Of a DNA stretch of 64,000 bases, positions 57,436 to 64,000 are shown piece after piece. How positions within the stretch are numbered: the stretch's first letter is position 1; every line of letters starts with the position of its first letter. This DNA comes from Lycium barbarum (lineage: Eukaryota > Streptophyta > Magnoliopsida > Solanales > Solanaceae), in contig NC_083337.1 in NCBI RefSeq assembly GCF_019175385.1, positions 163,259,713 to 163,323,712 on the forward strand, read 5' to 3'. The notes beneath the pieces were generated by a model. The model was not told the DNA's origin. It saw only the letters and a list, made by a program, of their open reading frames with translations, and did not search any database. The translations under genes and the position numbers were made by a program.

Positions 57436-58650
57436 GGTGAAATAAATGAGAACAGAGGTTATGGATAGAGAGCATATGGTTCTGTCCACTATCCATTCAA
57501 CCTTTATAACACAGCTCTCCACATCATCTCTTGGGCTCACTCGGAATAATTCTTAAGGAATAAGTTTCAAATTTGTTCCTTTTGAAAATATAAATTTAAC
57601 ATGCAATTTTGAAATGTATTTTCAGAAAAGGTGAGGGAGTCACTTGTCAGAATCTAAGAAAATACCATCATTAAAGATGGAACAAATATAAAGAGTTGTT
57701 TAACATGAGAATCTCTCTAACTAGTCCGATCCCCACTATGATCAAGAATAGAAATGGACAATTATGTATTCATTAGATTATGTGTGTATTTAATTTGCCT
57801 CTGTTTTGTGTGTGTCTTGTGGATATATATAAATGCAAAATAATAATTGATTCACAATCAAATATCTATAAATATTTTGCAAATTTATGTTATGATCCAA
57901 GCTCATGACACATATTGCCCTCTTTGATTTAACATGCGCACAAATTTGTCTTCTATTTACGCCATCATCATTTATTTAAAGCTCTTTACTTTTCTCTCCC
58001 ATTGCGATGTGGAATTTGCTTAAAATATCATATGCACCTCTTCTTCCGAAACTTGCCATCTAGAAGTGAGTTAGTTCTTCTCAGTGACTTGTCCTCGTCG
58101 ATCTGCCATCCGTTACGGGCATCACAATTTCTTAATGCATATGTGAGATTTGAACAAAAAAATACTAAACACGTGAGCCCACATATTACATTGTAAATCT
58201 ACGGTAAGTATAGTATAATTTGGAATCTTATAATTCTCATATACTTGAAGGGAATCATTTATGTGGAAAGAATACAAGGAACTATAACACGTCCGAATAT
58301 GGCGAACAGGGTCCCCATTTCTCTCTCCGAGACTCATTTTTGTATGTTTATGATGTGAATTGTGTGATGTATATTAAAGGACTACCAAGTAGAGCTCCAG
58401 TACAAATAAAAAAAACTTGTATTATGCTGTCAGCCTGTTACGCATACCAAAAGTATGTGATGATGAAGTGTTGGGAAACAGTTGAAGGACTACCAAATAG
58501 AACATGCATATTTACAACTTGAGCGTGACGGTGACTAAGACCTATCTAAAATTTGAACGTTATGGTATCGAGTTGGAAATACAACCACATTCCATTTTCA
58601 ATTTATTAGATTTGAAACCTATTTATTTATACTTGTTAGTAAATTTTTAA
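57436..58650. other. Gene-free stretch
   Basis: Short open frames are present but none resembles a known protein. No repeat boundary was recognised. Confidence 0.4.
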
Positions 58651-58654
58651 CATT

Positions 58655-58840
58655 GTTTTCCTGAGTCGAGGGTTTATCGGAAACATACTCTCTATCTCTC
58701 AAGGTTGCGTACGTTTTACTCTTCTCAAACTTCACTTGTGGGATCTGAGCCGGGGGTTTATCGGAAACATACTCTCTACCTCTCAAGGTTGCATACGTTT
58801 TACCCTTCCCAAACTCCACTTGTGCGATTATACACACACA
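58655..58840 (+). repeat. Two tandem copies of the Solanaceae LINE/SINE 3' tail
   Basis: The sentence GGGTTTATCGGAAACATACT, CTCTCAAGGTTGC, TACGTTTTAC and CTTCTCAAACTTCACTTGTG occurs twice, about 84 bp apart (from ~58668 and ~58753). It is a diverged form of the 3' tail shared by Solanaceae RTE LINEs and TS SINEs (..CTCTACCTC..AGGT..CACTTGTGGGAT..). The usual TTG repeats at the end are lost. Confidence 0.65.
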
Positions 58841-59836
58841 TAAATAATTTAGAGCCAAAGTTATTCATTTCGGATGAATCCATAACATGTAGACTAAGAT
58901 CGTCACTAAATGGTGGGAACAAGGTGTGAAATGTTATGCAATTCAAATGGAGAGAGATGGTTATAGCGAATGGGAGTTAATTAAGTTATATGCATTGACA
59001 ATTATTAAAAGCTTGTATTAGTATTGTGTAACTAGTTAAACTAGTTATGACTATAATTTATCTTACTTTTCAAGTTGCCAATTTATCCTTTGTAGTTTCA
59101 ATATATAATAAGCTTACTTTCTATCGTTCTATACATGTAAAATATCTTAAAAACAATTGGAGTTACTCTCTAAATAACTACGGTTTTTCAAAGTAAGAAC
59201 TCTTTGAACCATTGTTGATTTGTTTCAACCATATGTCTAATAGATCATTACATATAAACTGAGAAATATTTCACAAAACCTTAGAGATATTACACAATCA
59301 TGAGCTTCCACTTATTTTCCACCTATAAATTAATGCATGGCCACTCACACCTTTGATTGGAATGACAAAAGGCTAAGGACAAAAGGAAGAATAAAAAGAG
59401 GGGAGAAATCCCATTTTGATACTGAGACAGACAGACTCACAGACAGACAGACATGACACCCGACCAAGTCAAACTTGGCTCAAAATTAACAATTTTGTCT
59501 ATCTGTTAAAACATCATCGTAAACTAAAACACAAAGGGGCAAAATGATGATTTTAATATTAAAACAACTAAAATAAACTTCTCTATTATGTTTTCCTTGT
59601 TCAAATCTTCTAAATTCAAAGACATTGATATATAATTGATTTCTCCCTCACACTCTCTCTCTTTGTTTATTTGGCTACAGGAAACTCTTTTTCAACAAAA
59701 GAGTAAAAACTAGACTTAACTAACAAAGAGAGGAAAAATTACACATCAAATGATATCATCACATTTATTGTGATATACTATACTTATGTGATTGCTTATA
59801 TGTTATGATGATCTAATTAATTAATTAACACTGGGA
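58841..59836. other. 3' flank of the FAF-like gene
   Basis: This stretch includes the probable 3' UTR of the FAF-like gene (transcribed leftwards) and the segment 59350-59580 that has a diverged copy at 55290-55560. Repeats of GACAGACA occur at 59425-59450. No other gene is seen. Confidence 0.5.
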
Positions 59837-61318
59837 TTAGGAGGTGGCAATGCAGTAAGGCTCCCAAATGAGTAGAGACCTCCTCTGTTCTTTGCATCCT
59901 CTCAACAAAGGCATCAAGTAATTGATGTTCCCCTTGTTCCCTCTCATTAGCACCAAATCTTGCTGCTCATAATTAGCTGCTATCTTTGTAGTAGTACCAT
60001 TGGCAATGGGAGCAGCACTCTTGTCATTGTAGTTGTTGACAATAGTTGTCACAGTGGGATTTTTCTTCCAGAAATAATCATAGGCATTGAAAGAAGCTGG
60101 AGATGGATTTGGTGATGTGATTGGAATAGGAGTTATTTCATCTTCATCGTCAATCAATTTGATTGCTTTGTTGAATTTGTTAGGCCATGTTAAATGATGA
60201 TTATTTTTCTCTAGTCCCATAAGTTGCTTCATCATCAATGTTGATGTGTTCACATTCACCCTCCCATTTGACATTCTTGGTTTTTGCTCTAGCACAATTT
60301 GCATCCCCTTTGTACCATTTCCTTTTTCCTCCTCTTGATCCACTTCATCATCATCATCATCACCATCATCATGGCCTAAATGGGGTCGTCCATTATGTTC
60401 AACTTCTTGAATTTCGTCGAACACTTTCTCAAACTCTGCCACTTCTTGATGATTTTCCTCTGTTTCTGGCTCAGTTGTAGTGGTGATCAAGGTGAGAACA
60501 AGGCGACCATCAACGCGTTGAGCGCTAAAATGATTCTGTGGAGGAACAGATACAGCTTCAAGAATCAATCTGCCATTTTGCCTGTGAGATTGCATTTGAA
60601 CCTCTGCAGCCAAGGAAGAAATAGGTGGAGGAAAAGACTTAGGTGGAGATGGTATTTTTTTGTTATGGTTGAACTTAACAACTGGAAATTCCTCGAAAGA
60701 TTGAGAGATTATTTCTTCTTTTTCTTGTTGTTGTTTTTGGTTTTGAGGATCATCGTTGTCTTCATCTGTATCAGAGGAAGGGTAAGATGGAAGGCTAATT
60801 TCAGAGCCAGTCTCTGATCCAAGACTTTCAGTACAAATTTCAAGGCTTTTTTCAGTTAAAGAGCTGGATGATTTTTTCAAAAGAGGGTGAACATAAGGAG
60901 GTGGAAGTACTGTGGATGAGTCATCTTTCTTTTGGGTTAAAATTGAGCTCCAAACATCAAGTGATGTTGGCTGATCAGCTTTGTTACCATTTTGGATAGA
61001 TGTCCAAACATCATCTTGACCACGAACAGCAAGTTCTTTGGAGGAAGCAATTTTCTTCATAGGGGGGAAACCATTTTGTGAAAGCCCATTTTGTGAGAGC
61101 CATTTCTTGGATGACATGTCAGCTGAAAGGGTTCTCCTAATAGAAGCTGCCGCTTTGTTTCTTTTTTCAGAGTCTGATCCAAGAATGGACACTATGCCTT
61201 TGCCCCCCTTAGAGGGGGGTAGGGGTGGGGGTAGTGGTATGGTAAGTTGTGGTTCCTTTTCCATCTTCAATGTTGAGTTGAAGTTCTTGATGCTCATAGA
61301 GGCTGCTGACATCTTCAC
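59837..61318 (-). CDS. FANTASTIC FOUR-like protein (EAR1-like)
   Basis: A single coding exon of 493 aa. FAF proteins are plant-specific; Arabidopsis FAF1-4 influence shoot meristem size. The FAF-like protein EAR1 (At5g22090) is described as boosting clade A PP2C phosphatases and so dampening ABA signalling. Visible landmarks: a conserved N-terminal motif at 41-75 (GIVSILGSDSEKRN.., SIRRTLSADMSSKKWL); the FAF domain at about 221-277 (IPSPPKSFPPPISSL.., NGRLILEAVSVPP, VDGRLVLTLI); an acidic Asp/Glu stretch at 314-332; and a conserved C-terminus, NYLMPLLRGCKEQRR then WEPYCIATS. The N-terminal motif fits the EAR1-like subgroup better than FAF1-4. The start could be residue 1, 3 (MSAA..) or 8; the first ATG is taken. 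A 5' UTR intron is likely (61491-61364; GTAAG donor, GTGCAG acceptor), with a CACGTG G-box at 61367-61372. Confidence 0.93.
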   Translation of the reverse strand: MKMSAASMSIKNFNSTLKMEKEPQLTIPLPPPLPPSKGGKGIVSILGSDSEKRNKAAASIRRTLSADMSSKKWLSQNGLSQNGFPPMKKIASSKELAVRGQDDVWTSIQNGNKADQPTSLDVWSSILTQKKDDSSTVLPPPYVHPLLKKSSSSLTEKSLEICTESLGSETGSEISLPSYPSSDTDEDNDDPQNQKQQQEKEEIISQSFEEFPVVKFNHNKKIPSPPKSFPPPISSLAAEVQMQSHRQNGRLILEAVSVPPQNHFSAQRVDGRLVLTLITTTTEPETEENHQEVAEFEKVFDEIQEVEHNGRPHLGHDDGDDDDDEVDQEEEKGNGTKGMQIVLEQKPRMSNGRVNVNTSTLMMKQLMGLEKNNHHLTWPNKFNKAIKLIDDEDEITPIPITSPNPSPASFNAYDYFWKKNPTVTTIVNNYNDKSAAPIANGTTTKIAANYEQQDLVLMRGNKGNINYLMPLLRGCKEQRRSLLIWEPYCIATS

Positions 61319-61363
61319 AGACTAGAGAAGAGGAGGATCAGAACAAATAGGAGGGTTTTCCTT

Positions 61364-61491
61364 CTGCACGTGAAAAGTTAATAGCCAAATTAGGAGAAAG
61401 AACAATAAGAAAACAAGTGATATATGCTTAATTAACATTATTTCAAGTTCCAAAAAGATAGTACAACAAATAATGAAGTGTTAATTCTTAC
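61364..61491 (-). other. Probable 5' UTR intron of the FAF-like gene
   Basis: Reading leftwards, TTGCTTAAG|GTAAGAATT at 61492/61491 is a strong donor. TTTTCACGTGCAG| ending at 61364 is a good acceptor, 45 bp before the start codon. The 128-bp interval is AT-rich. There is no coding constraint to confirm it; transcript data would be needed. Confidence 0.55.
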
Positions 61492-61492
61492 C

Positions 61493-63915
61493 TTAAGCAA
61501 ACAACAATATCCAAATGAGGAGAGGGCTCAGTGGATGAGAGTTGAAAGCTAAGAGAGGAATAGGATTATGAAGATGATTGTTTGAGGGGAATATTGTGTA
61601 TGGGGTGTTTTGATGGCAATTACAAGGAATGGGGGTGTCAGGGTCTTTATAAGAGTCCAGAAAGGCTATAGAACCCTGTGCAGGGGACCCGCCTCTAAAC
61701 CCACCATGCAAAATACTCTCTTCTTTTTTCTTGTTTTGTGTCAGCAATTCGCTTTGATGCTTCTGATTAATTGGAATTCGTACCGCGTAAGGTTCATTCT
61801 TCGATTCCTGGGAAGAGGAAGAAGCAGATAGGACAAAGGCCTTCTCTTTCCGTCCAGGAAAGTATTTTATATCTGAAAAAATTGCATTCTCATGGCTTGA
61901 ACACAAAATTTTTGCTTAGAAATAAAGGGGTCGTATTGTAAAGATTGATTATTATGTTTAATTTAACCTCAAAAGCTAGCCCATAAGAGAAAGATTGCCT
62001 AAGTCCGGTATCATTTTCCACCACAACCATGATGGTATACAAAAGACTCACTTTTCGTTCTCTTCCCTGCTGCTTTTACATTGTTAATTTAATTTGTTGA
62101 ATAGTAATTTTTTCTCTGAGAAAGATTTAATTAAGTTATTACTAGTATATATTAAAGTGACAATATTAACTTCTTCTTTTTTATTAGCAATGCAATTTAG
62201 TCGTTATTAGCAATACAATTTAGCCGATTTACAGTAAATTGTATATCATCATTCTCCCAGGTTACCTATATCCACGATTATTATAAGCACGTCACGTAGT
62301 TGATCTTAGTGTGCATTTTTTTTTTGACTTTTTACCACTAGACATATTGTCTAGCGGTGTTTTATTAAAAATAAAAAGGTCCACAATTGGGATAAGTACA
62401 AGCAAGGGGGCTAGACCTTACCTTACCAGTCCTTATAAACCTGGTGTTCAGTCGTCTGCGCTAATTGCGATATTTTAGAATTAATTATGCATAATTGATC
62501 CATACTCGGAAAACTGGACAATGAAAAGAAACACGATTATATTTGGTTAAGGGCAGTGATTCTTGATAGTCTAATTTGGTGAAAATACCAACTTGAGGGG
62601 AAAAAAGAAGAAGGTGAAAACACCTAGACTTATATATGGTCTTCTTGATTCTAAGTTTTTTAGTAACAAATATTTCATACAATAGTAGTGAATACTGAAT
62701 ACTGAAAGCAAGCAGGGATAATATTTCCTTATAGTACGAAGTAAAAGCAAAGTTGGTGTCACAAAACTCATGAGTTATGTAAAACTTACGTGTCCACGTA
62801 TAAGAGGAATAAAAATTAGGACGTAAGATTTAAGAGGACCTTTAATTACAGCGACGTTGCATATGAACTCAATTTTTTTATACAAGAAATAAATTTGCCT
62901 AGTAATACCGATGATTGACTTCCACATAATAGATGTAAGTTCCAATCTCAATATATATGTCACAATCTATTTTCTCGTTCCTTTGTTCATCTATTAAAAT
63001 AGAAAAAAATTTAAAAGAAGATGGTGAGAATAAAAAGTAAAGTACACGTTTTCACCACTCTGTGAACTTTCATTTTCAGTACATCAGTTGTACTGAAGTA
63101 GCAATTCCCATGGTACACATCGATTTGGCTATGATTCTTTTGGTAAGTTACTAAGTAAATGTACCATTGGAGAATGTTGTGAAAGCTGCTGCCTTATTTG
63201 GCTTTTTTCACTTTCTTTCCTACAATTTTCGACCTCCAATAATGACAGTTATCGTCACTACTTTAGCCTTTTTCTAAAGTACAAGTTAAATGTCATAAGT
63301 CAAAATTACTATCATAATCTTCTGTTCTTTTAAGCCTTAAAGAAATATTAGTGATAATTAAGTAGCTATGTACGTTAAAGACATTTGTCATCAGATATTA
63401 ACTTAATGCTCACAACACCAACTTAGACAATCAACGTATAATTTTGATGATTTGATTCTTTATTTTACGTTGGAAAAAAACTTTATTTTACTGGTAGTTA
63501 GTAGTTACTACAATAAGATGATACTTGATTTGGATACACAATCAATGCTACTGAAAGCTCCGTACGAGCCAGAATATTACGTTAGGTTCTTTGTCCGTTC
63601 ACTTTAATTCATAAAAGATGCAAATTAGTTACATCAAAATATCACGGTATGTGTACAGTAATAAGAATTACAAATAGTAACATTACACGTAGAGTTTATA
63701 CTAATATAATGCATGGAAAAAGGGTAAAAAGGAGAGAAAAAAGGGAAGCTTCCATCAGCAGAACATTTCGAGAAAGGAAATGAATTAAAGTGTTGATACA
63801 AATATGGGAAAAGTGAGAAGAGATGGTGATTGGACGAGAAAAATGGCTTAAGGAGGAAGCAAAGGCATCGCCTTTGGGAAGGGGCCCGATGATTGGGCGG
63901 TCGATAAAACCCTAT
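61493..63915. other. FAF-like upstream region and gene-free stretch
   Basis: Contains the upstream region of the FAF-like gene and the space to the next, unseen gene. A T run at about 62319-62329 is followed by GACTTTTTACCACTAGACAT and could be a small retroposed 3' end. The open frames at 61493-61906 and 63634-63921 on the - strand have no family match and are not called as genes. Confidence 0.4.
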
Positions 63916-64000
63916 CATCACTATATATAAAGTTGCTTCATCAAATTAGAATCATTCATCACCTTATAATTAATAGTATTATTAGTCAATACAGTAATAT
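63916..64000 (+). promoter_or_regulatory. Candidate core promoter of a gene beyond the right edge
   Basis: CACTATATATAAAG (63919-63932) is a textbook plant TATA box. About 30 bp downstream comes TCATCAAATTAGAATCATTC, a plausible transcription start region. ATTGG (63893-63897, an inverted CCAAT) lies about 25 bp upstream of the TATA box. The orientation suggests a + strand gene starting outside the window; none is visible inside. Confidence 0.5.

Noticed and set aside
61493..61906. 137-codon open frame upstream of the FAF-like gene
   Set aside because: No family resemblance; it overlaps the likely promoter and 5' exon of the FAF-like gene.
63634..63921. 95-codon open frame on the - strand at the right edge
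   Set aside because: It overlaps a likely + strand core promoter and is Ser/Phe/Pro-rich without a known domain.

Overview
The window is plant nuclear DNA, almost certainly from a Solanaceae species with a repeat-rich genome. It is AT-rich, its genes carry introns with GT..AG borders, and the intergenic DNA is full of non-autonomous transposons. SINEs of the Solanaceae SolS/TS type and the shared LINE/SINE 3' tail ending in TTG repeats point to this family. No bacterial or organellar gene order, CRISPR array or rRNA/tRNA gene was seen.

Three protein-coding genes could be rebuilt exon by exon. (1) A YABBY2-type transcription factor on the + strand: six coding exons, 8732-15089, 188 aa. It belongs to the group that includes tomato FASCIATED. 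(2) A ubiquitin-specific protease of the UBP8 type on the - strand: thirteen coding exons, 40224-28989, 874 aa, with DUSP, split USP domain and complete catalytic triad. (3) A FANTASTIC FOUR-like protein on the - strand: one coding exon, 61318-59837, 493 aa, resembling Arabidopsis EAR1. From memory, the Arabidopsis counterparts of genes 2 and 3 lie close together on chromosome 5 (At5g22030 and At5g22090), so the pair looks like old microsynteny. The three genes have no known shared pathway. They concern lateral-organ polarity and carpel number, deubiquitination, and ABA/PP2C or meristem regulation.

Layout: 1-8.7 kb holds a minisatellite, a purine tract, TA microsatellites, a foldback element, a 230-bp tandem duplication and the YABBY2 upstream region. 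8.7-15.1 kb is YABBY2, with a SINE and a LINE fragment in its introns. 15.6-25.7 kb is a pile of nested elements: a non-autonomous hAT element, Harbinger-like MITEs, an RTE-type LINE fragment, two SINEs, a solo LTR inside a SINE, and foldback elements. 25.7-29 kb is mostly featureless. 29-40.2 kb is UBP8, whose upstream region has three tandem copies of a ~157-bp unit. 42-49 kb holds MITEs and Mutator-like foldback elements. 49.35-53.43 kb is a complete but broken hAT element with a decayed transposase. 53.8-57.4 kb has further foldbacks, including a 1.2-kb near-perfect inverted repeat. 59.8-61.5 kb is the FAF-like gene. A TATA box at the right edge suggests a further gene beyond the window.

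No convincing new molecular system was found. The most useful observations are the clean insertion footprints (target-site duplications read directly), the nested insertion history, the repeat array upstream of UBP8, and unusual residues in the YABBY zinc finger.
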